This document shows positions 40,844 to 48,785 of a stretch of 64,000 nucleotides of DNA, one piece after another; the stretch's first letter is position 1; each line of letters opens with the position of its first letter. This DNA comes from RGIG3701 sp031553595 (GTDB lineage Bacteria; Planctomycetota; Planctomycetia; Pirellulales; Thermoguttaceae), in the NCBI GenBank assembly GCA_031553595.1, contig JAVBLI010000015.1, positions 21,413 through 85,412 of the forward strand. The letters run 5' to 3'. The notes beneath the pieces were generated by a model. The model ran no database searches, was not told the DNA's origin, and saw nothing but the letters and a program-made list of their open reading frames with translations. A program made the position numbers and the translations under genes.

Positions 40844-42076
40844 TCAAAAAACCAAATTTAATCCCTCCAGCCGGGCTTTCGTCTCGGCCATCAGGGCGTC
40901 TTCCGCCGCCTCCGTGTCCGCGACATACGTCACGCTGAAGCGCAAAAACGCCCCTGCGTTATCCCACGGCACGGTGCAAATCGACTGCTGCGTGATAAAA
41001 TACTGGCTGCACGCCTCGGCATTCACGAATTTCGTACCGTCCGCCAGCCCCACCGGGCTTTTCGCATAAAGGAAATACGTCCCCCCGGGCACCTCGCACT
41101 GGAACCCCACGCTTTTCAGCATTTCGACCAATTTTCGCAGCCGACGTAAATATTTTTTCTCCGTTTCCCGCGGAATACTATCGTCGTCCAGCGCCGCCGC
41201 GGCCGCTTTCTGAATCGCCATGAACTGCCCGGAATCGCTGTTATCTTTAATGTCGCCGTACGCACGCACGATCAGCTCGTTGCCACACACCCAACCCATT
41301 CGCCAACCGATCATGTTCCAGCCCTTCGACAGCGAGTGAATCTCCACGCCCACGTCCATCGCGCCGGGCGTTTCCAGGAAACTCCGCGGCCGGTCTTCAT
41401 GGCTGAACATCACGTGGGCCGCGTCAGCGACTACCACAATCCGGTTTTCCAGGGCGAAATCCACCACTTTTTTGTAAAAATCGGGCGTCGCGTACTTCCC
41501 CGTGGGACTGTTCGGATAATTGATCACCAGCAGCTTGGCCCGCCGCTTGATGTCGGCCGGCACCGCGTCCAGATCGGGATAAAAGTCGTTTTCCGGCCAA
41601 AGCGGCATGTTATAAACCTCGCCGCCGCAGAATTTCGTGTTCGTGCCCGCCACGGGATACCCCGGCGCCGTCATGAGCGTGACGTCTCCCGGATTAATAA
41701 AGCACTGGGGCATCATCGCCAGCGCCGGCTTGGAGCCGATGGCGTGGATCACCTGCGTTTTTGGGTCCAGCTCCACACCGAACCAGCGGTGCATGAACCG
41801 GGCCGCCGCCTCTTTAAAAACCGCGATTCCGTTATCGGCGTACCCGCAGTTTTCCCGCGTCCCCGCTTCTGCACACAGCTTCGCCACCACCGTCGAGGCT
41901 GCCGGGGAGTCGTTCTCGCCGATACCGAAATCCAGCAGTTTCCTGTCTGGAAAATCAGCCAGGGCCTGCCGCTTCGCCCGCTTAATCTTTTCAAACTTAT
42001 AAATTTCTGTATCTTTTCCATAATTCGCGCCGCCGATGCGGTCTGCGAACAGGGACTGAAAATAAGGATCGGACAT
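40844..42076 (-). CDS. dapL: PLP aminotransferase, probable LL-diaminopimelate aminotransferase
   Basis: This 410-residue class I/II aminotransferase has the expected DapL length. The N-terminal YFQSLFADRIGGANYGKDTEIYKFEKI fits substrate-binding arms of DapL. The PLP pocket is seen in GSKPALAMMPQCF, APGYPV, NYPNSPTG (Asn), DAAH (Asp) and SLSKGWNMIGWRMGW (Schiff-base Lys). DapL converts tetrahydrodipicolinate to LL-diaminopimelate in one step for lysine and peptidoglycan synthesis, and the pathway is typical of PVC bacteria. Another aromatic or aspartate aminotransferase role is less likely. The Shine-Dalgarno is weak (AGGT). A modest minus-strand promoter (TTGTAA-17-TTTAAA) lies just upstream. 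Confidence 0.85.
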   Translation of the reverse strand: MSDPYFQSLFADRIGGANYGKDTEIYKFEKIKRAKRQALADFPDRKLLDFGIGENDSPAASTVVAKLCAEAGTRENCGYADNGIAVFKEAAARFMHRWFGVELDPKTQVIHAIGSKPALAMMPQCFINPGDVTLMTAPGYPVAGTNTKFCGGEVYNMPLWPENDFYPDLDAVPADIKRRAKLLVINYPNSPTGKYATPDFYKKVVDFALENRIVVVADAAHVMFSHEDRPRSFLETPGAMDVGVEIHSLSKGWNMIGWRMGWVCGNELIVRAYGDIKDNSDSGQFMAIQKAAAAALDDDSIPRETEKKYLRRLRKLVEMLKSVGFQCEVPGGTYFLYAKSPVGLADGTKFVNAEACSQYFITQQSICTVPWDNAGAFLRFSVTYVADTEAAEDALMAETKARLEGLNLVF

Positions 42077-42198
42077 GATTTTACCTGTATCTTGCCAAAG
42101 GGCGATTTAAATAAAGAGAGTTTCTATTTTACAATTTTCCTCGCCGCATGGCAAGGGCGGGGACGGGATATTCAGGATCGGGCGTGTATCCGCTTACT

Positions 42199-42353
42199 GA
42201 CAAGAAACAGCAGCCTGGAATGGAGCGGAATGTAATGACGCGCAATGACCGGATCGAAGTGGGGAAACACGCGGCGGTGCTTATCCGGTCATTCCGCTTC
42301 GCTGCATTCCCGGCTGCTGTTTTCGTGTAAAAATTGATTTGATAAGTGCTCTA
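42199..42353 (+). repeat. MITE-like palindromic element, copy 6
   Basis: The arm core CAAGAAACAGCAGCCTGGAA pairs with ATTCCCGGCTGCTGTTTTCG. The plus-oriented centre (GATCGAAGTGGGGAAACACG, then GGTGCTTATCCGG) is nearly identical to that of copies 4 and 8. The right end, complemented, reads TAGAGCACTTATCAAATC and matches the TA-bounded ends of copies 2 and 3; the left end is degraded. The rest of the 366-bp gap (42077-42442) holds only the dapL leader and a terminator. Confidence 0.8.
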
Positions 42354-42378
42354 AAACAGCGGCGAATTTTGCACGTTC

Positions 42379-42415
42379 AAAAAAACGCGAGCCGACAGCT
42401 TCCCGTCAACTCGCG
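42379..42415 (-). terminator. intrinsic terminator of the zincin-like PEP-CTERM gene
   Basis: On the minus strand CGCGAG and CTCGCG form a stem with an 18-nt loop followed directly by seven T residues. Confidence 0.75.
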
Positions 42416-42442
42416 CTGCTGATCTCCATATAAAATCAAAAC

Positions 42443-45400
42443 TTACCCCCGCTTTCTCCGCCACACCGTCAGCCCCAGCATCGCCAGGGCCATCAGCACG
42501 AGCGTCGCGGGCTCCGGAACGTCGGATTCGTTGCCCAGCGGACGCAGGCCTTGCAGGTAAGCCGAGTTTATCCCCCAGACGAGACTCCAGTCGATGCCTG
42601 AATCGGAAAAACCCATTCCCGGCTTGTTTTCTTCATCTTCGAACATCGCACTGCCGAAACTCACCAGCAGCAGCTTGAACTCGTCGAATTCGTCGTCACC
42701 GAACATAAGGGTGTTTCCGGTCGCGAAATTGGCGAAATTAAAATCGGTAAAATCCAGGGTGAATGGATTCGCCGCGGCAACGTCGAATGTGCCGTTAATC
42801 CGGAGCATGGCAGTCGTCATGCTGCCCTGTTTGAGGGCGAAACGAATCGTCCCGTCGTCACTCAGATCGTAATTGCCGTCGATGACCGTTCCGCCAGCGC
42901 CGGTGGTGTCGAGCACGCCGTCGCTCTGTGTGAGACTGCCGGTGGTGAATAGGACCTGCTTGGCCTTCAGCGTACCACCGGTCTGGGTGAAGTTGTTACC
43001 ATCTCCCGTCAAGGTATCGACAATCAGCGTGCCGCCGGCGCCCGTTTTCGCTACGCCGGAATCCGGGTCGGTATATCCCGCGCCGAGATTCACGCGGAGG
43101 TCGCTGCCGATATTCATCGTGGTGAATGTCGTTGTACCGCCGGCCAGGACCATCGCGCTGCCACTGCCCGCGCCGCTGGCGTCGAGTTCGGTGGCGGAAT
43201 AATTGCCGCCGGTCTGGAGGAATTGCGTGGCGGCGCCGGTGAGTTTCAGCGTCTTGGCCGTCCCCGTCCCGCCGTGCTGGTCGTAAAGGCCTCCGGCCAG
43301 TATTTCATGCGTCGTGGGGTTGGTGACGGTAAGCTGGCCGTCGCGAACGGTAAACCGCCCGGAGATCGCCAGGTCGCCCACCGTCAGCGTGCCGCCGTTT
43401 TTGGTGAACGTGCCGCCGGATTGAACGTCCAGCTTGCCGGTAATCGCAAACGTCGTGCCGTCCCCCTGGCTGGCGGTACCGAGAATCGTGGCGTCTCCGC
43501 CGACGCTCAGCGTGGCCGCTCCGCCGCTCTGACACTCAAGGCTTAATACGCTTCCGGATTGGACTTCCAGTGAGCCGACCGTCACGGCAACCGTTTTATT
43601 TGTGCCGGCATGAATGTTCAGCTTCGCGGCGGCGCCGGCGGTGGTTTCGCCGACCGCGATTTTGCCGGAAATGTGGAGCGTTCCGTTGATGGCGTCCACT
43701 TTCGATCCGTTATTCATATCAAGCGCGACCGTACCGGTTTCGCCCTGCAACGTGGTTGTTCCGTCTTCGACCTTCATCGATTTGCCGCTCAAAAGGACGA
43801 TTTTATCGCCATCGCTGTTGCCGCCGAGAACCGTGTGGGTTCCACTGCGGAATACATAGTCATAGCCGGTTTCCTCAGCCGTGGGCGATCTCCAGTTGCC
43901 AGCGGTATTAAAGAAGCCGTCTTCGCTGTGGTTGTCCCAGACGCTCCCGGAAATACGCTCTCCACTTCCGCCGGCGAAAACGAGTTTGTATCCCGTACCA
44001 TCCTTGACAAGACTCCAGGCGCCCATGCTCGTGGTGAATTCGGTGGAACCAGTAAAATCGCCGGAAATGCCGGCCGTGGAGGTAATCACCAGATATTCGG
44101 TGGAGGAAATCAGGCCATTATAATGGTCCATCGTGAAGGTGCTATTCGTGATGGTCATGCCGCCGCTGGTGACGGAGAGGTAGGGAGTGTCAATCGTGGA
44201 GACACCGTTTAGGTCGAGAGAAATCGCCCCATTGGTGAGCGTGTACCCCGCGGTGAGCGTGACACCGCCGGTGATGTCCAACGTGCCCCCGGACTGATTC
44301 AGTTGCACATTGCTGGTTAATCCGACGCCGGATTTCGCTATGAGCGTGCCGCCGGTGAGCTTAAATGAATTGACACTCGAGGCGATCGTTCCGCCGATGG
44401 TGGTTTTCCCCGCCTTGACATCAATATTAAACTTGCCGCTGATGTCGCCCGTGACCGACATCGTGTCGGTACTGCTGCCCCCCGGGCCGAAATTCAACGC
44501 GGTGGCATAGGCATTGTAGGTATTGGCCGATGTGATGTCCCCAGTGACAACCGTCCCGCCATGGAAATTGATCGTCGGGACGGAAACGAAGCTGCCAATG
44601 CAGATCGCGTCGTTGGAGGCCCCGGCGTTAATCGTGCCGTGATTATCGAACGATGTGGCATCGTCATTGAACCAGACGCCCCGCCCTTCCGCTCCGGTAG
44701 CGGTAATCGTGCCGTGGTTGGTGAGTTTCGTTCCACTGCCTCGCGTGACCAAAACACCGACGCCGTATTCGCCATTGGCACTGACCGTGCGGCCCGCATT
44801 GATCGTCACCGTGTTTTTATTGTTTTCAATGCGAATGCCCTGCCCGCCGTAACCGCCCGCCGAGATGCTGGCATCCAGCGTGATAGTGCCGCCTTGGGTG
44901 TTGTCGGGGGTAGTCGTGTACAATTCGGTGCCCGCCCCCCTGTACACCCCGACCACATGCAACCCTACGCCCGAAATCGCATCGCTGTCAAACAATACGC
45001 CGTCCGTGGCAAAGCTTTGGGTAAAAATATCGTGCTTTCCGGTAATCGTAACATTCTGTCCATCCCGATACTCGGAATACCCGAAATGCTTTTTCAAATC
45101 GATACTCGCCATCCCGCTGTCCTTGAGCATGGCCAGCTCGACCTCGGAAAAGAACGTGCGGTCGGACCCCAACACCCATGCCATGACGTCGTTGCCCTTC
45201 GAGATGTGACTATAGTTCGAACCTGGTCTATTGGTCTCAACATTTACGGGGTTGCCGTGATTGACAGCTTTCGTGTATTCGCCGGCAAAATAGATGGGGC
45301 CGTTAATATCAAAATCAGCCTCCCCGGCAAGCACCTTGGCTCGGGTTGTGCCATATTGATCCATCAACTGGCTCTTGTAGTTATTGCTCCAATATTCATC

Positions 45401-46006
45401 CCGATAATTGAAATAACTGTAAGTACCAGTGAATCCAGACGCCGTGAATCCGAAGGAATGCGCCACTTCGTGGATCATTGTGTTGTAAACCGAATTCCAT
45501 CCTGCAATGGCGGGATGGTCGTACGTCGCGCCGATGCTCGTGGGACTTAATTCGATTGCATGTTGAGCGCGAGTCATATAATAAGTCCACTGGCCATCCG
45601 AATAAGAACTGCCTTGCCCGTAGCTATTGGAAGCCAGGCCAGCCGAAGTGATGCCGGTATATCCAAAATCGATAACGATCTTGGATCCTACGCCCGGATT
45701 CCCGATTTTATAGTCATCACTAAAATAAAACTGGCTGACGTACTTCATCGCCAGGTCGACTTCTCTCCATTTCGCATCCCAGTCCGCACTGGTGAGTGTC
45801 ACGGTAGTAGCAAAGGATGATTGAACGGGCATCTGCTCGCCGTCACGGTATACGCGGAGTATGATGTCGCCATACGGCTTGTCATACTCTGCCAGCACCA
45901 TCGGCCCGCCCATCACCGCGGCGAGAATCACAAGCATAAACAGCTTGGCGAGGCTTCCGAATGTTGCCCATCGATGACGTTTCAAACTACATTTTTTCAT
46001 TGTCAT
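42443..46006 (-). CDS. PEP-CTERM protein with zincin-like metalloprotease motif
   Basis: The start at 46006 is supported by AAGGAA 7 bp upstream; the 100 upstream codons read through word-repeat DNA and are rejected. The 1187-residue product has a long signal peptide (LAKLFMLVILAAVMGGPMVLA). A domain of about 350 residues follows with TMIHEVAHSFGF, an HExxH zinc-binding helix (His179, Glu180, His183). A third zinc ligand could not be assigned. The rest is Gly/Thr-rich beta-solenoid (LGAGYTDPDSG, VGETTAGAAAKLNIHAG) ending in the sorting tail VPEPATLVLMALAMLGLTVW plus RRKRG. It is probably a surface or secreted protease, or a protease-derived adhesin. The motif could be chance, but its setting (I-H-E-V-A-H-S-F-G) is typical of true metallopeptidases. 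Confidence 0.82.
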   Translation of the reverse strand: MTMKKCSLKRHRWATFGSLAKLFMLVILAAVMGGPMVLAEYDKPYGDIILRVYRDGEQMPVQSSFATTVTLTSADWDAKWREVDLAMKYVSQFYFSDDYKIGNPGVGSKIVIDFGYTGITSAGLASNSYGQGSSYSDGQWTYYMTRAQHAIELSPTSIGATYDHPAIAGWNSVYNTMIHEVAHSFGFTASGFTGTYSYFNYRDEYWSNNYKSQLMDQYGTTRAKVLAGEADFDINGPIYFAGEYTKAVNHGNPVNVETNRPGSNYSHISKGNDVMAWVLGSDRTFFSEVELAMLKDSGMASIDLKKHFGYSEYRDGQNVTITGKHDIFTQSFATDGVLFDSDAISGVGLHVVGVYRGAGTELYTTTPDNTQGGTITLDASISAGGYGGQGIRIENNKNTVTINAGRTVSANGEYGVGVLVTRGSGTKLTNHGTITATGAEGRGVWFNDDATSFDNHGTINAGASNDAICIGSFVSVPTINFHGGTVVTGDITSANTYNAYATALNFGPGGSSTDTMSVTGDISGKFNIDVKAGKTTIGGTIASSVNSFKLTGGTLIAKSGVGLTSNVQLNQSGGTLDITGGVTLTAGYTLTNGAISLDLNGVSTIDTPYLSVTSGGMTITNSTFTMDHYNGLISSTEYLVITSTAGISGDFTGSTEFTTSMGAWSLVKDGTGYKLVFAGGSGERISGSVWDNHSEDGFFNTAGNWRSPTAEETGYDYVFRSGTHTVLGGNSDGDKIVLLSGKSMKVEDGTTTLQGETGTVALDMNNGSKVDAINGTLHISGKIAVGETTAGAAAKLNIHAGTNKTVAVTVGSLEVQSGSVLSLECQSGGAATLSVGGDATILGTASQGDGTTFAITGKLDVQSGGTFTKNGGTLTVGDLAISGRFTVRDGQLTVTNPTTHEILAGGLYDQHGGTGTAKTLKLTGAATQFLQTGGNYSATELDASGAGSGSAMVLAGGTTTFTTMNIGSDLRVNLGAGYTDPDSGVAKTGAGGTLIVDTLTGDGNNFTQTGGTLKAKQVLFTTGSLTQSDGVLDTTGAGGTVIDGNYDLSDDGTIRFALKQGSMTTAMLRINGTFDVAAANPFTLDFTDFNFANFATGNTLMFGDDEFDEFKLLLVSFGSAMFEDEENKPGMGFSDSGIDWSLVWGINSAYLQGLRPLGNESDVPEPATLVLMALAMLGLTVWRRKRG

Positions 46007-46165
46007 GAGATTTCCTTTGGTGCAGGGTTGACGTGACAAAACCTCTCCGAGCGGGTTGTTTCCTCGCAGGATTTTTCTATGGATGAATATACCATAATCC
46101 ATTCTTCCTCCCCCTGCAATAGGCACGCCGCAAAATAATAGAGAAAAAAACAAAGAACGGTGGGG

Positions 46166-46308
46166 CAATGGACAAGGGACAGTGGACAATGGACAATGGA
46201 CGAAAACAAGCAAACGGAAAAGGAAGGTGGATTGCAGCAAATAAGCAATGTAGGGGCAATGCAAGGCTATGGCATTTTCCATCACCCATCGTCCATCATC
46301 CATTGCCA
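46166..46308. repeat. short-word intergenic element, TGGACAA and TGGATGA types
   Basis: The left part is tandem CAATGGACAAGGGACAGTGG-type words. The right part, complemented, is GTGGCAATGGATGATGG-type words. The two arms are related but not identical, and the loop of about 75 nt is purine-rich. Its translation produces a spurious N-terminal extension of the neighbouring minus-strand frame (VHCPLSTVPCPLP). Confidence 0.6.
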
Positions 46309-46435
46309 CCGCCTGTCATTTTGTCAGTCCTGATATTTTCACGTCGTTGGGCGACGGCCGTTCCTGCGTGTCAAACCCTGTAAAAAACGGCATTTTATGC
46401 GTCAATCCAAAATTACCCATCGAAAATTCAATGTT

Positions 46436-46451
46436 TGGCACGGTCTTTGCT
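46436..46451 (+). promoter_or_regulatory. sigma-54 (RpoN) -24/-12 promoter motif upstream of dnaK
   Basis: TGGCACGGTCTTTGCT matches the RpoN consensus TGGCACG-N4-TTGCW at every defined position, with the GG and GC dinucleotides 10 bp apart. The predicted start point near 46462 leaves a leader of about 110 nt before dnaK. An overlapping TTGACA (46452-46457) lacks a well-spaced -10. Confidence 0.65.
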
Positions 46452-46572
46452 TGACAATGGGTGTATGATTATTTTTTGACACGTCTTGTCATCATATATA
46501 CACGTGTCGAAGCAATCGGAAATTTGAAATTAGAGCGGATGCGTAAAACGCATAGAAAAGGAGAAATTTACT

Positions 46573-48489
46573 ATGGCACAAGGCGAAAAAGTCATCGGCA
46601 TCGACCTCGGTACGACGAACTCGGTGGTGGCGGTCATGGAGGGCAAGGAAGCGAAAGTCATTCCCAACGCGGAAGGCAATCGCCTGACACCCAGTGTGGT
46701 CGCGTTTACCGACAGCGGCGAAGTGCTCGTCGGCGAAGCGGCACGGCGGCAGGCCGTCACCAACCCGTTGCGGACGATCAGCTCGATCAAACGGTTCATG
46801 GGGCGTCGGCACAACGAAGTCGCGTCGGAAGAGAAGCTCGTCCCGTATAAAATCGTGGGCGGCCCGCAGGATTACGTCAAAGTCGAAGTCAACGGCAAGG
46901 ATTACACCCCGCCGGAAATCTCGGCGATGATTCTGCGGAAGCTCAAGGAATCGGCGGAGTCGTATCTCGGCCATAAGGTCAACAAGGCGGTCATCACCGT
47001 CCCGGCATACTTCAACGACGCCCAGCGGCAGGCCACCAAAGACGCCGGCCAGATCGCGGGCCTGGAAGTCATGCGGATCATCAACGAGCCCACGGCGGCG
47101 TCCCTGGCGTACGGGCTGGACAAAAAAGCCTCGGAAAAAATCGTCGTTTTCGACTTGGGCGGCGGCACGTTCGACGTCTCGGTGCTGGAAGTGGCCGACG
47201 GCGTGTTCCGCGTCATCAGCACCAGCGGCGATGGTCACCTGGGCGGCGACGACTTCGATAACTGCCTTGTGAATCACGTGGCCGACAACTTCCAGAAGCA
47301 GCAGGGCATCGACCTTCGGAAAGACACGATGGCGCTGCAGCGCTTGCAGGAAGCCTGTGAAAAGGCGAAGAAAGAGCTCAGTTCCGCGCAGACGACGGAC
47401 ATCAACCTGCCGTTCATTACGGCGGACGCCAGCGGCCCGAAGCACCTCATGGAGAAAATCAGCCGCACGGACTTCGAGAAGCTGGTCGACCATCTCGTCG
47501 AGCGCTGCCGGGGCCCGGTCAACACGGCGATGAAAGACGCGAAACTCACGTCCAAGGACATCGACGAAATCGTGCTGGTCGGCGGTTCGACGCGAATTCC
47601 GAAAGTGCAGGAGCTGGTGAAAGGCATTTTCGGCAAAGAGCCTCACCGCGGCGTGAACCCGGACGAAGTGGTGTCTGTCGGTGCTGCCATTCAGGGCGGC
47701 GTGCTGGCCGGCGAAGTGCAGGACATTCTGCTCTTGGACGTCACCCCGCTTTCGCTGGGCATCGAAACCCTCGGCGGCGTGATGACCCGGCTGGTCGAGA
47801 AAAACACGACCATCCCGACCACGAAAAAGCAGGTGTTCAGCACGGCCGACAACAATCAGAGTGCGGTGACCGTAAAGGTATTCCAGGGCGAGCGCGAAAT
47901 GGCGAACGACAACCGGCTTTTGGGCCAGTTCAACCTCGACGGCATCCCGCCGGCGCCGCGGGGCGTGCCGCAGATCGAAGTCAGTTTCGACCTCGACCAG
48001 AACGGTATTTTGAACGTCTCCGCGAAAGACCTGGGCACGAACCGCGACGCGAAAATCACGATCACCAACTCTTCCGGCCTGTCCGAAGAGGAGATCAAGA
48101 AGATGCAGCGCGACGCCGAGCTTCACGCGGCAGAAGATAAGAAAAAGCGTGAGCTGGTCGAGGCCCGCAACAACACGGAAAGCACGTGCTGGCAGATCGA
48201 AAAAGCGATGAAGGAGAACGAGGCGCTGGTGACGGAAGCCGACAAGGCGGCGATCAACGCCGCGATGGAGAAAGCCCGCGAGGCGGCGAAAGGCGAAGAC
48301 GCCGACGCGATCAAGTCGGCCAACGACGCCCTCATGCAGGCCTTCCACGCCTTCTCGCAGGCGCTTTACGCCAAGGCTGCGTCCGGTCAGAATCCGAACC
48401 CTGGAGCCGGCCCCCAGCCGGAAGCCCCCGCGGGCGACGCCGGCGGCGATGACGACACCATCGACGCGGAGTATGAGGTGAAGGATTAA
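46573..48489 (+). CDS. dnaK: chaperone DnaK (Hsp70)
   Basis: This 638-residue protein is canonical DnaK in length and motifs: GIDLGTTNSVVAV, VPAYFNDAQRQATKDAGQIAG, IINEPTAASLAYGLD, FDLGGGTFDVSVLE, VGGSTRIPKVQ, the linker-type LLLDVTPLSLGIE and the C-terminal EEVD-like end DAEYEVKD. It refolds and unfolds client proteins with DnaJ and GrpE, which are not in this window. AAGGAG lies 9 bp before the ATG. It is followed by a terminator, a repeat element and clpB, its disaggregation partner. Heat-shock control through CIRCE is not evident. Confidence 0.97.
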   Translation: MAQGEKVIGIDLGTTNSVVAVMEGKEAKVIPNAEGNRLTPSVVAFTDSGEVLVGEAARRQAVTNPLRTISSIKRFMGRRHNEVASEEKLVPYKIVGGPQDYVKVEVNGKDYTPPEISAMILRKLKESAESYLGHKVNKAVITVPAYFNDAQRQATKDAGQIAGLEVMRIINEPTAASLAYGLDKKASEKIVVFDLGGGTFDVSVLEVADGVFRVISTSGDGHLGGDDFDNCLVNHVADNFQKQQGIDLRKDTMALQRLQEACEKAKKELSSAQTTDINLPFITADASGPKHLMEKISRTDFEKLVDHLVERCRGPVNTAMKDAKLTSKDIDEIVLVGGSTRIPKVQELVKGIFGKEPHRGVNPDEVVSVGAAIQGGVLAGEVQDILLLDVTPLSLGIETLGGVMTRLVEKNTTIPTTKKQVFSTADNNQSAVTVKVFQGEREMANDNRLLGQFNLDGIPPAPRGVPQIEVSFDLDQNGILNVSAKDLGTNRDAKITITNSSGLSEEEIKKMQRDAELHAAEDKKKRELVEARNNTESTCWQIEKAMKENEALVTEADKAAINAAMEKAREAAKGEDADAIKSANDALMQAFHAFSQALYAKAASGQNPNPGAGPQPEAPAGDAGGDDDTIDAEYEVKD

Positions 48490-48519
48490 TCCCGGTCTCA
48501 TGACAGTGTGAAAACGCAA

Positions 48520-48554
48520 AACGTGTCGCGGCAAATCGCCAGGCACGTTTTTTT
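48520..48554 (+). terminator. intrinsic terminator of dnaK
   Basis: ACGTG and CACGT close a stem with an inner GGC/GCC pair, followed by seven T residues. Confidence 0.7.
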
Positions 48555-48583
48555 ATGGGCGTGGCGGTGCCAAAATTGATGTA

Positions 48584-48752
48584 GCCGCAAGAACAACTAC
48601 CGGAAATGCAGTGGAACGAAATGCAGCGCAATGACCGGATAGAAGCGGGGAATTACCGATTATTTTAATCGGTAATCCGGAAATTGGAAGTGTGTTTCCA
48701 CTTCTCATCCGGTCATTCCGCTTCGCTTCATTCCCGGCTGTTGTTCTTGTGC
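48584..48752 (+). repeat. MITE-like palindromic element, copy 7, with nested hairpin
   Basis: The ends GCAAGAACAACTACCGGAAA and ATTCCCGGCTGTTGTTCTTG are imperfect inverse arms. The centre carries an extra perfect 11-bp hairpin (ATTACCGATTA with TAATCGGTAAT) not present in other copies. It occupies most of the dnaK-clpB gap. Confidence 0.78.
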
Positions 48753-48785
48753 CACACCGATTAAAAATACAGAAAGGAGCCACTT

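Larger units (their letters stand above)
46007..46572. other. 566-bp divergent region between the zincin gene and dnaK
   Basis: It holds a word-repeat element (46166-46308) and a consensus sigma-54 motif (46436-46451) pointing at dnaK. No CIRCE element is visible. No convincing sigma-70 promoter for the minus-strand gene was found, only an isolated TATATT. Nothing coding is supported. Confidence 0.6.

Noticed and set aside
46007..46309. N-terminal extension of the zincin-like protein
   Set aside because: It reads through TGGACAA-type word repeats; a good Shine-Dalgarno and signal peptide mark 46006 as the start.
46441..46572. CIRCE/HrcA element before dnaK
   Set aside because: No TTAGCACTC-N9-GAGTGCTAA or recognisable half was found.
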